Assembly (NCBI RefSeq): GCF_005049105.1
Contig: NZ_SUKA01000006.1
Coordinates: 62,001-126,000 of the forward strand
DNA: 64,000 nt
Reading direction: 5' to 3'
Source: Sphingobacterium alkalisoli
GTDB taxonomy: Bacteria > Bacteroidota > Bacteroidia > Sphingobacteriales > Sphingobacteriaceae
A model generated the notes under the pieces. The model saw nothing but the letters and a program-made list of their open reading frames with translations. It searched no databases and had not been told where the DNA came from. Numbering within the stretch: the first letter of the stretch is position 1; every line of letters begins with the position of its first letter. The translations under genes and the position numbers were made by a program. Below are positions 33,430 through 42,642 of the stretch, piece by piece.

Positions 33430-33888
33430 TTACTTAAAATGATAAAGGAAAATAACATCACCAACGTATACGGGTTTGGTGTTATCTCTGATAACTAACG
33501 TGGCCTCAATAACAGCTTTTACCACACCCCTCAGATTTAAAATTGATTTTACTTTGGCATGCAATTGCACTTCACTATTTACCAATACAGGTTGGCCAAA
33601 TTTTAGATTTTCTATACCGTAGTTGATTTCCATTTTCACATTGCGTACGTCCGCGATTTGTTTCCAGAGGTAGGGGATTAGAGAAAGTGTTAGATAACCG
33701 TGGGCAATAGTTGATTTGAACGGCCCTAAAGACTCAGCTTTTTCTGGATCTACATGTATCCACTGGTGGTCTAGCGTCGCCTCTGCAAAGCGATTGATCT
33801 GCTCTTGATCTATTTTGTGCCAATCTGAAAATCCTAATTGTTTTCCTTCGTAGGATTTATACTCTTCAAAATTGTTGATTACTATCAT
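33430..33888 (-). CDS. MaoC-like (hotdog-fold) enoyl hydratase
   Basis: A 152-residue single-hotdog protein with the hydratase-2 motif: DHQWIHVDPEKAESLGPFKS, then TIAHGYLTLSLIPYL, containing the catalytic Asp/His pair. It would hydrate (R)-specific enoyl-CoA or a related thioester. It is located upstream of pncC on the same strand. A common Bacteroidota protein, often annotated as dehydratase; substrate unknown. Confidence 0.9.
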   Translation of the reverse strand: MIVINNFEEYKSYEGKQLGFSDWHKIDQEQINRFAEATLDHQWIHVDPEKAESLGPFKSTIAHGYLTLSLIPYLWKQIADVRNVKMEINYGIENLKFGQPVLVNSEVQLHAKVKSILNLRGVVKAVIEATLVIRDNTKPVYVGDVIFLYHFK

Positions 33889-34143
33889 TTCCAGTGATGT
33901 TTTTTATTTAAAATTGTTTTTCTAATAATAGTACGTCACATGTCTATATATGTAACGACGCTGTTTCTAAAAGTATTAAAAAGTATTTATAGAAATAAGA
34001 TCGATTTACTTTTTTTTAACTATTGTCTATTAAATTACGTATTTTCATTGCCAATATATACTAAAGCGGCTACTATTGAGAATAAAAATTTTATTTATAT
34101 TTCTTAATAAGAACTGTATTGAAACTATCCATAACATCTATCT

Positions 34144-35004
34144 ATGAAAAAACTGAAACTATTTCTTTTACTATCCATCTGTGTTTTCCAACAAGTGAGC
34201 TATGCCCAGTCTGCTAATTTTCCAGAGCTAGGAGTGTGTGCAAGGCTAGACCAAAGTCCACTTGTGAAAAAATCAGGGTATACTTTTATTCAACCTACTG
34301 TGGCGGAGGTGCTTCAGCCCATGATAGCAGATTCTTCTTTTACTAGTGTTAAAATTGATAATTCCGATGTTGCCGTTTCCGTTGTTAATGTCTTTATCCC
34401 AGGTACAATAAAAACTACCGGACCGGATGTGGACGAAGCACTAATCATGAATTATGCTACTACAGTTTTTAAAAGGGCGCAACGTTCAAATATTCCTCTT
34501 ATTGTTTTTGGCAGTGGGGCTTCCCGCCATATCCCCGACGGATTTGATAGAGACGTTGCACTTAAACAGTTTGTGAAAGTTTGTAAGATGCTGTCCACCC
34601 TAGCCGCACAATATGATGTTGTTTTGGCTTTGGAAAGCCAAAATAAGACTGAATGCAATTTCCTAAATACCTTGAGAGAATGCATAGGTGTGGCGGAGGC
34701 TGTAAATCATCCAAATTTTAAAATAACTGTTGATATTTATCATATGATGCGAGAAAATGAACCAGCATCCATTATATTAGATGGTGCAAAATATATTTAT
34801 CATTGCGATATCGGCGAAAAGGAAAACCGTACAGCTCCCGGTATAATGGGTGATGATTTTACGCCGTTTTTTAGAGCTTTTCAACAAATTGGATATACTG
34901 GGAAAATAGCCTTGGAATGCAGATTTGTAGATTTAGAAAAAGAGCTACCCTTAGCGATGCACACTATTCGTAAACAATGGCAAACGGCATTGGATAAACT
35001 ATAA
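34144..35004 (+). CDS. Exported sugar-phosphate isomerase/epimerase-like TIM barrel protein
   Basis: A 286-residue protein with a signal peptide (MKKLKLFLLLSICVFQQVSY, cleavage after AYA). The mature part is an AP-endonuclease-2 type TIM barrel as in xylose isomerase-like epimerases: LGVCARLDQSPLVKKSGYTF, then VVLALESQNKTECNFLNTLR (metal Glu), ITVDIYHMMRENEP, YIYHCDIGEKENRTAPG (metal His/Asp) and KIALECRF with the last metal Glu. It should bind a divalent metal and act on sugars outside the cytoplasm. Single gene, 255 bases of AT-rich upstream DNA. Bacteroidota have many such exported proteins of unclear substrate. Confidence 0.85.
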   Translation: MKKLKLFLLLSICVFQQVSYAQSANFPELGVCARLDQSPLVKKSGYTFIQPTVAEVLQPMIADSSFTSVKIDNSDVAVSVVNVFIPGTIKTTGPDVDEALIMNYATTVFKRAQRSNIPLIVFGSGASRHIPDGFDRDVALKQFVKVCKMLSTLAAQYDVVLALESQNKTECNFLNTLRECIGVAEAVNHPNFKITVDIYHMMRENEPASIILDGAKYIYHCDIGEKENRTAPGIMGDDFTPFFRAFQQIGYTGKIALECRFVDLEKELPLAMHTIRKQWQTALDKL

Positions 35005-35143
35005 ATTGACTAAAACGTAAAATAGTATATACCCCAAACCACACTTTTTCGGATTTAAGGCGTATTATATCAATTGGGGAAGAATATGTTTAAACCACGT
35101 GTTATTTTATAAAAGGAATGAAACTTATCTTCGATAAATTGAA

Positions 35144-35617
35144 TTAGGGAGAGGGGACATTCTGCCTCTTTTGAAAATGAAGTATTTTTTCATAGGATCT
35201 GTTTTGTGTGTCGGCTTGAATTTGGATGTATTCCAATAGCTTTTCGGAGAGCGATGGGGCACTGTCAATTGCCCCCTTATACAGTTCTTGCGCTTTAAGT
35301 TCTACACCGGCACATTTAGCTAACAATTCTTCGCGTTCAATTGGAACTAGCGTCGATTTTACATCCTGCCATAGACGCTGAAACATACCTGCGGCAGTAG
35401 TTCCGGTTGTCGGTTCCTTACCGTTAACCACAACGAATGGATGGAGTTCTTTTGCAAATTGTTGTGCTTGTTCCATGAGTTCTTCAAATAGAGATTTAAT
35501 GTCCATATTGCTGATACCCGTTATATTTTTTATTGCATGGGCATACCATTCCGCTCTATCGTTATTCAAAGCGATAAGCTTGTTTGATAAATCAACAGTT
35601 TTTTTTGTTTGTTCCAT
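35144..35617 (-). CDS. PA2169/DUF2383-family four-helix-bundle protein (copy 2)
   Basis: A 157-residue paralogue of the protein at 7169: same layout, with helix LIALNNDRAEWYAHAIKNIT, ELMEQAQQFAKELHPFVVVN, GTTAAGMFQRLWQDVKSTLV and a C-terminal helix. It is the last gene of a three-gene cassette; its ATG shares one base with the stop of the acidic gene before it (TAATG), so translation is coupled. The cassette is divergent from catalase, which again suggests an oxidative-stress role. Molecular function unknown. Confidence 0.85.
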   Translation of the reverse strand: MEQTKKTVDLSNKLIALNNDRAEWYAHAIKNITGISNMDIKSLFEELMEQAQQFAKELHPFVVVNGKEPTTGTTAAGMFQRLWQDVKSTLVPIEREELLAKCAGVELKAQELYKGAIDSAPSLSEKLLEYIQIQADTQNRSYEKILHFQKRQNVPSP

Positions 35618-35859
35618 TAGTTATTTCGTTTCGTATTGCTGATCGAATTATCACTATTAGCGACATCATCTGGCTTATTTATTTTCTCTTCTTTTAGTTC
35701 TTCACGGATCTGTTCCTTAACAATTGCCACACGGTCAATATCATCTTGTTGTAGTTCTGGACTGATAAGATCCGAATTTCGACCATCGTCTGAAGATTTG
35801 AGGTCATTGTCATCTGATTCATCCTCTTTCGGATTAAAATACTGCCCTTTTCGACCCAT
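35617..35859 (-). CDS. Small acidic disordered protein in the PA2169 cassette
   Basis: An 80-residue hydrophilic protein (MGRKGQYFNPKEDESDDNDL at the start). No domain is recognised; it is rich in Asp, Glu, Lys and Ser and predicted disordered, with one helical stretch (VAIVKEQIREELKEEKINKP). I use the ATG at 35859 because it lies one base behind the stop of the 43-residue gene and the upstream extension is that other gene's reading. It overlaps the PA2169 gene (TAATG). Confidence 0.6.
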   Translation of the reverse strand: MGRKGQYFNPKEDESDDNDLKSSDDGRNSDLISPELQQDDIDRVAIVKEQIREELKEEKINKPDDVANSDNSISNTKRNN

Positions 35860-35860
35860 A

Positions 35861-35992
35861 TTAATCGTTATTAGCAAGAGGGTAGACTTCTCGTTTAGCG
35901 GTGTCGCGTTTCGTGTTTTCATCCAATGCGATATTAGGATTGGTAAAGCCGGTCCCATCTGATTCAGAATCGACCTCAAAATTGTTTCTCAT
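35861..35992 (-). CDS. 43-residue acidic protein at the head of the PA2169 cassette
   Basis: ATG at 35992 to TAA at 35861 gives a 43-residue polar protein (MRNNFEVDSESDGTGFTNPN, ending LANND). The next gene's ATG is one base past its stop and the third gene follows by a one-base overlap, so three reading frames are packed without gaps. Such spacing would be unlikely by chance and supports it being translated. No function can be given. It has no signal peptide or membrane segment. Confidence 0.55.
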   Translation of the reverse strand: MRNNFEVDSESDGTGFTNPNIALDENTKRDTAKREVYPLANND

Positions 35993-36305
35993 ATATTAAC
36001 AACAAAGCGAAATAAATGTTGGCGACGTGCGTTTTTTGTTCTATTTCAACGTATTTATATTATTCTTCTCGGTGTAAATACCTGTTCTATCTTACTGGAT
36101 AAACTGTAGGTATAACTTTCTTGTTTGTAAAGTTATATGCTTTAAATTTCTGATTTGCTAATGGGGTAAATTGTTTGATAATCAGGGTTATTGCGACTAT
36201 TTAACAAACAAAAGATAAATATAACTTGATTGCCTATATCTATACTGACATTGACATATACTAAAAATAAATTGAGCTCGAGAGCTCTTAAAATAAAATC
36301 TAGCT
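35993..36305. other. Divergent intergenic region (PA2169 cassette / catalase)
   Basis: 313 bases, AT-rich, that must contain the promoters of both the stress cassette and the catalase. A palindrome GAGCTCGAGAGCTC (36274-36287) lies 18 bases before the catalase ATG; no clear TAnnTTTG box was found. Confidence 0.5.
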
Positions 36306-38429
36306 ATGAATAAGGATAATATTAAAAAAAATGACCCATCCTCGGTTGACTTGCCCACAACTCAACCTCTCACGTCTAATCAAGGAACGACAATTGCTGA
36401 TGACTTTAATACGTTAAAATCTGGTACACGAGGTCCGAGTCTCTTGGAGGATTTTCTTTTTCGGGAGAAAATTTTTCATTTTGATCACGAACGAATACCC
36501 GAACGTGTTGTGCATGCGAGAGGAGCGGGTGCCCACGGTATATTTAGACTTACGGATCCTATTCCCCAATTTTCCAAAGCGGATTTTTTAAGTCAAGCAG
36601 GAGCTGAAACAGACGTTTTTGTACGCTTCTCTACTGTAGTCGGATCCCGTGGCTCTACGGATCTAGCCAGAGATGTTAGAGGTTTTGCGATTAAGTTTTA
36701 TACATCGGAAGGTATTTTCGACTTGGTGGGAAACAATATTCCAGTTTTTTTTATCCAGGATGCGATAAATTTTCCGGATTTAGTACACGCAGTAAAACCG
36801 GAGGAGCGCAATGAAATTCCACAGGCCGCTTCTGCACACAATACCTTCTGGGATTTTGCATCACTTATGCCAGAGACCGCACATATGGTAATGTGGCTTA
36901 TGTCCGATCGTGCAATTCCGAGAAGTTATCGTATGATGCAAGGGTTTGGTGTAAATACGTATAAGCTATATAATGCCCAAGGTGAATCTTTTTTTGTTAA
37001 ATTTCACCTTAAGCCAAAGCTTGGCGTGCATTCGGTCGTATGGGATGAAGCCCAAAAAATCAGTGGTCGAAATCCCGATTTTCACCGCCAAGATTTATGG
37101 GAAGCTATCGAAAACGGAGATTTTCCCGAATGGGAACTTGGTGTACAGATCCTTACGGATGAACAGGAACAAGCGTTGGATTTTGATATTCTCGATGCCA
37201 CTAAAGTAATTCCCGAAGAGCTTATACCTATACAGTACATTGGTACACTTCAACTTAACCGGAATCCGGATAACTATTTTGCGGAGACGGAACAAGTCGC
37301 ATTCCACCCAGGGCACGTCGTGCCGGGTATAGATTTTTCTGACGATCCCTTATTGCAGGGGCGGTTATTTTCGTATCTGGATACGCAATTAAGTCGGCTT
37401 GGCTCATCAAATTTTCATGAACTGCCAATTAATAAGCCCAAGAATCCTACGCATAATTTTAGAAGAGATGGGGCGATGCGTCACGATATTCCTACCGAAG
37501 CGGCGAATTATAACCCGCACTCTGCACCTGGGGGGTGTCCATACTTGTCCAACCTTATGAGTGGGGGAAAGGGCTTCGATAGTGTTCCCGCAGAAATGGA
37601 AGGACGTAAAGTTCGTAAACGCAGCGAAACATTCGGAGATCATTTCAGCCAGACAGCAACGTTTTACAACAGTCAAACCGAGATCGGGAAGAAGCACATC
37701 CAAGACGCCTTTAGTTTTGAACTTGGGAAGGTTACCCGGGAGGAGATTAGATCACGCTATTTAGGGATTCTTTCGGTTGTAAATAAAGATTTGGCTCGTA
37801 TCGTAGCTGATAGACTAGGACTAGTTGTTCCAGATGGGTTGTCCAAAGAAACGGTTCAGACGGCATCACAGATTTTTGAGAACTATCCAGCTTTAGACAA
37901 GATTAAACTAGGCTTCACCTATCCGTCATTGTCGATGGAATACCACTGTGATTTTGATACGATCAAAACACGTAAGATAGCGGCCATTCTAAGTGAAGGG
38001 TTTGATATCCAAGAACTCAAACAGATGCAAAGCCGTATTAAAGCGGAAGGGGCTGTGCTCGATATTATTTCGGATAGATATGGTGAAATTATATCCGCGA
38101 CGGGCGAAGTTGTAAAAGTGGATTATACTTTGGTGACAATGGATTCGGTATTATACGATGCGTTGTATGTTGTAGGGGGAGATGCAAGTCAGGAAAAGCT
38201 GGCAACTATAAAAAAGGCGGTATGCTATGTAGATGATGCGCTGAAACATAATAAAGCGATCGCTATTGGAGGAAACAGTAACGTAATGGTACTAGCAAGT
38301 GATCTGCGATTAGTCGAATCTGATAAAGCCGTTGTCAAGATACGTACAGCTAGCGATATCGAAATGTTTATACAACTTGTAGCTCTCCATAGGAATTGGC
38401 AAAGGGAACTGCAAAATGATCTTTTGTAA
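36306..38429 (+). CDS. katE: Large-subunit (clade 2) monofunctional catalase
   Basis: A 707-residue catalase (about 700-750 is typical for HPII-type enzymes). The heme-site His70 is in ERVVHARGAGAHG, the distal Asn143/144 in DLVGNNIPVFFIQD, and the proximal Tyr in FSYLDTQLSRLG. The C-terminal 150 residues form the flavodoxin-like domain (KIAAILSEGFDIQELKQMQ, AIAIGGNSNVMV) found only in large catalases. It degrades hydrogen peroxide in the cytoplasm or periplasm. It is divergent from the PA2169 cassette and followed by a strong terminator. A single-gene unit by this reading. Confidence 0.95.
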   Translation: MNKDNIKKNDPSSVDLPTTQPLTSNQGTTIADDFNTLKSGTRGPSLLEDFLFREKIFHFDHERIPERVVHARGAGAHGIFRLTDPIPQFSKADFLSQAGAETDVFVRFSTVVGSRGSTDLARDVRGFAIKFYTSEGIFDLVGNNIPVFFIQDAINFPDLVHAVKPEERNEIPQAASAHNTFWDFASLMPETAHMVMWLMSDRAIPRSYRMMQGFGVNTYKLYNAQGESFFVKFHLKPKLGVHSVVWDEAQKISGRNPDFHRQDLWEAIENGDFPEWELGVQILTDEQEQALDFDILDATKVIPEELIPIQYIGTLQLNRNPDNYFAETEQVAFHPGHVVPGIDFSDDPLLQGRLFSYLDTQLSRLGSSNFHELPINKPKNPTHNFRRDGAMRHDIPTEAANYNPHSAPGGCPYLSNLMSGGKGFDSVPAEMEGRKVRKRSETFGDHFSQTATFYNSQTEIGKKHIQDAFSFELGKVTREEIRSRYLGILSVVNKDLARIVADRLGLVVPDGLSKETVQTASQIFENYPALDKIKLGFTYPSLSMEYHCDFDTIKTRKIAAILSEGFDIQELKQMQSRIKAEGAVLDIISDRYGEIISATGEVVKVDYTLVTMDSVLYDALYVVGGDASQEKLATIKKAVCYVDDALKHNKAIAIGGNSNVMVLASDLRLVESDKAVVKIRTASDIEMFIQLVALHRNWQRELQNDLL

Positions 38430-38480
38430 ACGTATCCCACGACTGCAATAAGGAATTGGTAAGTGATAAGAAACGTTATG

Positions 38481-38516
38481 GCAACTCTGGCGCGAGCGCT
38501 AGAGTTGCTTTGTTTT
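38481..38516 (+). terminator. Terminator after the catalase gene
   Basis: GCAACTCTGGCG and CGCTAGAGTTGC pair over about 12 bp (one G-T pair) with a CGAG loop, followed by TTTGTTTT, about 50 bases after the stop codon. Confidence 0.7.
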
Positions 38517-38615
38517 GAAATATCTCTGTAATACTTCACTTTGGCAGTATTTGGGGAGGCTGAATATTCTGGCTAGGATTTACATATGACTCAGGTATAC
38601 TATATATAAAAGCAC

Positions 38616-41327
38616 CTACTCCGGGTTATAATCTTGGCTAGTTTGCAATGGTAGCCACACTTCAATCTTAGTACCTTTTTTGTATGGGGATTCTATATTT
38701 ATACTACCCTTTAACAGATCGACTTTATTGCGAATTGAAGAAAGTCCAATGCCATGCTGGTCGTTGTTGGTCGCGGTTATACCCTTCCCGTTATCGCTGA
38801 CAAGAATGCGTACACCACTATTTTTTATCACTAGGTTCACCTCTGCCGCGGTCGCTTTCGCATGCTTTACTACGTTGATCATCAATTCCTGAACCGTACG
38901 GAAAATAGCCAGTTCTAAGTATTTATCCAATTTTATATCCCCTAACGATAGATTGCATTTAAGTTTTAAACCATCTTTTAGCTGATTACAGACGTCTTGA
39001 ATAGCTGCATTCAGCCCGAATTCGGTTAAAACAGTTGGCATGAGTTCGTGCGAAATTCGCCTATTTTCCTTAATAGCATCACTTAGCAAGTCTCCTGTGT
39101 ATTTTTTAGAATAGTTGAATATTTCTGGTTTTTCCAAGGCCAGCTTAGACGTTAAGTAGTCCAGGCTTAGCTTAGTTCCGTAGAGTAATTGGGCTAGCCC
39201 ATTATGTAAGCTTTCAGATATCCGTTGCCGTTCTTCCTCTTGTGTATTCAATATAGCTTGTAAGATCTCCTGTTGGCGTTGTTCGGCTAGGCGTCTAATC
39301 TTATTTTCAGCCTCGTGTACTGCTGTTATATCGATGGTCACGCCAAGTATCCGTATTGGCCTTTTTTCTTGATTCGAAACCACTGTAGCTTTGAGGTGAA
39401 GAAGTTTGATTTGATCTCCTATCCTTATCTCCAGCGTCTCTTCAAACTCTGCATTACCTTTATAGAGGCATCGCACTATCTTTTTCGCAATTGGTCGACT
39501 TTTGGGAGTCGCATAATCGAGATAGATTTCAGGTCTAATGTATGTGTTTTTTGTTAAATCAAAAAGCTTATACATGCCATCAGACCATGTGAATACATCG
39601 TTCTCAAGGTCCAAATCCCAGCTACCACTCTTAGCCAACTCTTCCGATTGCTGCAGAAGGAGGTAATGGTTAAACCTTTCTTCTTCCCGCTGTTTTCGCT
39701 CCGTAATATCGATGTTAGTTGCTACCAATCCGTTTCCGGATTTAACGAACATGCAAGAAAACCATTTTCTAAACCCGTCGTAAGGATAATAATATTCTAA
39801 TCCTTCAGGTTTACCGGTCTGCATCACCCGTAACATAACATTAAATAGGCCCGATGATTTAATGCCGGGGTATTCTTCCGCATACAACTTACCCACCAAA
39901 TCCGTACGCTTGGTTTCACTTTCTAGCTTTCTATTTACGATCTTTATTTGAAAATCTGTGATATTCCCGTTGATGTCACGAATAGCTTCCAAGACAGACA
40001 TTTGGATCAAGCTAGCGTCAAATACGGACTGCATTAAATGATAACTTTTCGTCAAAGCTTCGTCAGCGAGTTTTCGCGCAGTAATATCAGCTGTCGTACA
40101 GGCTACTCCATCACCCAGCTTAACAACTGACTGGTGAAACCATCCGTCGAATTGTTCATATGTGTAGTTCATTTCGTATTGCTGTGCAACTCCGCTTTCC
40201 ACTACGTCTACGAAGTGCTGAAATATGCCGGTATGTAGCACTCCTGGATTACGCTGAAGTAACCGTTCGCCCATTATGCCGCCGTAAATTTTTTCCGCGG
40301 CTTGATTGACGAGTATCCAGATAAAATCGATGATTTTTCCTTGCTCATCTCTTAGCGCTTTGAATACCTGTATCATATCGAGAGAACTATCTAATGTTGC
40401 CTGCAGAAGATCTTTTGTTTGGCGGAGCTCCGTGGTACGTTCAATTACTGTATGCTCCAATAGCTGGCGGTATTGCACTTCATTTTCACGTATCGTTTTT
40501 TCGATGTTCTTTCGCTCGGTAATGTCGTTAAAAAGAATAGCTACATGATTTTTATTGGGCGGCTCCATTCGGTAGGCGTATACATCATACCATCGTCCCA
40601 ATGCTGCAGCTTCTTCTTCGAAATGTTGGGGAATACCTGTTTTTGCAATTTCACCATAGATTCGAAACCAATATTCCTCATGTTCTGGTTTTAAATTCCG
40701 CATTGTGTTTCCCGCCACCTGATGAAGCCCGGTTTGCGCTTCGAAAGCCGGGTTAACCTCCAAAAATTTGTAATCTATTGGGTTATCGTCGGGATCAAAT
40801 AGTACCTCCACAATGCAAAAGCCTTGATTAATCTTGTTAAATAGCGATAAATATTTAGTTTTAGTCCACTGATCCATTTTCTCATGTACACGAATTAATT
40901 CCTGCTCGTCAACGGCGGAGGTGTTTGGTGTTTTCGAATGAATGGATAAATCGTTGTCTGTTTTATCAAGTAAGGTTCGAATTGTTTTCTTTGTACTTAC
41001 GGTGCCTCGTTCAGGAGCGCTCAGCTCAGTAAAAGATACTATTACGCCGCTTTTTGTTGGCGTAGCCGTCAGTCTGATCCACCTATCCTGCGACACATAG
41101 TCTAGAGTGGCAGTTTTGTGATCTTCTAAAGCCGCTTTTATCGGAATAGAGAAATCATTTATAGTTGAATCTGGAAAAATTTCCGATATCGTACGACCGA
41201 GGCAATCCATTTTCGTTCTACCTAGAAGTTCTAACGCAGACCGGTTAATATACTTGATTATTCCTGTGTTATCCAAATGAAAACACGCTATTGGAATAAG
41301 ATCAAGAATTTCATCGCTTAAAGCCAT
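38616..41327 (-). CDS. Multi-PAS sensor histidine kinase, NarL/HisKA_3 type
   Basis: A 903-residue soluble kinase with no membrane segments. Five PAS domains can be traced at about 1-85, 155-275, 300-425, 430-550 and 555-680 (PAS cores such as YKFLEVNPAFEAQTGLH, and DITERK-type linkers ILFNDITERKNIE, NIDITERKQRE, TIDITAVHEAE). Then comes the HisKA_3 box ERQRISESLHNGLAQLL with His708 and a HATPase (ELMINVVKHAKATAAEVNLV, SDNGKGI, HGIGLSSI). Such kinases phosphorylate NarL-type regulators, none of which is adjacent. It precedes nothing on its strand but is near the catalase; no partner can be named. A single-gene unit by the spacing. Confidence 0.92.
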   Translation of the reverse strand: MALSDEILDLIPIACFHLDNTGIIKYINRSALELLGRTKMDCLGRTISEIFPDSTINDFSIPIKAALEDHKTATLDYVSQDRWIRLTATPTKSGVIVSFTELSAPERGTVSTKKTIRTLLDKTDNDLSIHSKTPNTSAVDEQELIRVHEKMDQWTKTKYLSLFNKINQGFCIVEVLFDPDDNPIDYKFLEVNPAFEAQTGLHQVAGNTMRNLKPEHEEYWFRIYGEIAKTGIPQHFEEEAAALGRWYDVYAYRMEPPNKNHVAILFNDITERKNIEKTIRENEVQYRQLLEHTVIERTTELRQTKDLLQATLDSSLDMIQVFKALRDEQGKIIDFIWILVNQAAEKIYGGIMGERLLQRNPGVLHTGIFQHFVDVVESGVAQQYEMNYTYEQFDGWFHQSVVKLGDGVACTTADITARKLADEALTKSYHLMQSVFDASLIQMSVLEAIRDINGNITDFQIKIVNRKLESETKRTDLVGKLYAEEYPGIKSSGLFNVMLRVMQTGKPEGLEYYYPYDGFRKWFSCMFVKSGNGLVATNIDITERKQREEERFNHYLLLQQSEELAKSGSWDLDLENDVFTWSDGMYKLFDLTKNTYIRPEIYLDYATPKSRPIAKKIVRCLYKGNAEFEETLEIRIGDQIKLLHLKATVVSNQEKRPIRILGVTIDITAVHEAENKIRRLAEQRQQEILQAILNTQEEERQRISESLHNGLAQLLYGTKLSLDYLTSKLALEKPEIFNYSKKYTGDLLSDAIKENRRISHELMPTVLTEFGLNAAIQDVCNQLKDGLKLKCNLSLGDIKLDKYLELAIFRTVQELMINVVKHAKATAAEVNLVIKNSGVRILVSDNGKGITATNNDQHGIGLSSIRNKVDLLKGSINIESPYKKGTKIEVWLPLQTSQDYNPE

Positions 41328-41729
41328 CGGTTGGTAACTTATATATGTAATTTGTACTAAACTAGCGAAAGTTACATGTCGAAGCGTTCATTTTTGAGAA
41401 GGAATAAACACTTGTGATTTGTTTGTAGCCCTTGCATACTTGAAGAACAATTTAAAACAAGTATAGTTTTGTGACTGGCAAGTATAATGACATTTAGGGC
41501 GTGATGGGGTTACTTTCACGAGGGTTTATTTTCACATAATTCATAGGAGCTATGAATGTAATTATCGGATGAGGGTCATGTTCCGTATTCTATTTTTCTA
41601 AAATAAGTTGATAAAAAATCGATAGAAATTTGGATATTTATCGTATGTTTGCAACCGTGTTGCGATAGTGTACAGATGATCAGTTGCCGTACTTTCTACT
41701 GCAGGGCACAGAAAACTATATAATTTTAT
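41328..41729. other. Divergent intergenic region (multi-PAS kinase / ZIP transporter)
   Basis: 402 bases of non-coding AT-rich DNA. TATGTTTG at 41644-41651 fits the -7 box and lies about 80 bases before the ZIP gene start, but no TTG is found at the correct distance. No repeats recognised. Confidence 0.4.
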
Positions 41730-42524
41730 ATGAATCCCATACTGATTATTCTTATTTTATTCTTACCAGCGCTCTTTAGTGGGCTATCGGTATTTTTTGT
41801 TAAAAGAGATAATTCTTCTTTGCTTAAACTTATCCTTTCGTTTAGTGGAGCATATCTTTTTGGTATTACAGTGCTGCATCTCATTCCCCACGTATACCAA
41901 GGAAATGAAACCACTGAAGGAGTAATTGGATTGTATATCCTTGGTGGATTCATTTTTCAGTTGGTGCTTGAACATTTCTCTCAAGGAATTGAACACGGGC
42001 ATGTCCATCATGGAAATCATCATGCGTTCCCTCTTGCCATCATGATTAGTCTTTGTTTGCATGCGTTTTTAGAAGGAATGCCGTTAGCTTCGGGACAGCA
42101 ATCCCAGTTAGTATTTGGCATATCTATCCATCACATACCGGCAGCATTTGCATTGGGCAGCTTATTGATCGCAACGAAGTTGTCGAAAAAGAAAATAGCA
42201 TTATGCTTATTGATCTTTGCCTTTATGACACCGTTTGGATTTCTTGTTAGTAAAGGAATCAGCGATGGAAATTTAGGAGAAATACATCAATATTACGACA
42301 AGATTATGGCAGTGGTTATTGGTATTTTTTTACATGTTTCTACGACGATTTTATTTGAATCAGGATCAGCTGACCACCATACATTTAACAAAAGAAAAAT
42401 GATAGCGGTGCTAATCGGAATTCTGTTAGCTGTCGGAAATTTGTTATTCGATGGTCACGATCATAATCACGACCATCATGGACATTCACATGAACATGAG
42501 TCTCACGACGGACATCAACATTAG
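41730..42524 (+). CDS. ZIP-family divalent metal transporter
   Basis: A 264-residue membrane protein with about eight helices and the ZIP metal-site motif: HAFLEGMPLASGQ (helix 4, with His and Glu) and HHIPAAFALG (helix 5). A His-rich loop GIEHGHVHHGNHHAF precedes helix 4, and the C-terminus is a long His/Asp string (HDHNHDHHGHSHEHESHDGH), both typical of zinc or iron binding. It brings Zn2+, Fe2+ or similar ions in from the periplasm. Single gene; length fits bacterial ZupT/ZIP proteins. No metal regulator is adjacent, though the intergenic region upstream is long. Confidence 0.92.
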   Translation: MNPILIILILFLPALFSGLSVFFVKRDNSSLLKLILSFSGAYLFGITVLHLIPHVYQGNETTEGVIGLYILGGFIFQLVLEHFSQGIEHGHVHHGNHHAFPLAIMISLCLHAFLEGMPLASGQQSQLVFGISIHHIPAAFALGSLLIATKLSKKKIALCLLIFAFMTPFGFLVSKGISDGNLGEIHQYYDKIMAVVIGIFLHVSTTILFESGSADHHTFNKRKMIAVLIGILLAVGNLLFDGHDHNHDHHGHSHEHESHDGHQH

Positions 42525-42642
42525 CTTCGGAACTTTTTAGCGAAGTTTAAAACCCAGAGTGGTATAGACGAGTGGATAAAGGTTCATATTGGTATAAGTT
42601 ATTGGAAAGGTAAGGGCGTGGGATATATTTCTGCGAAAGCTT

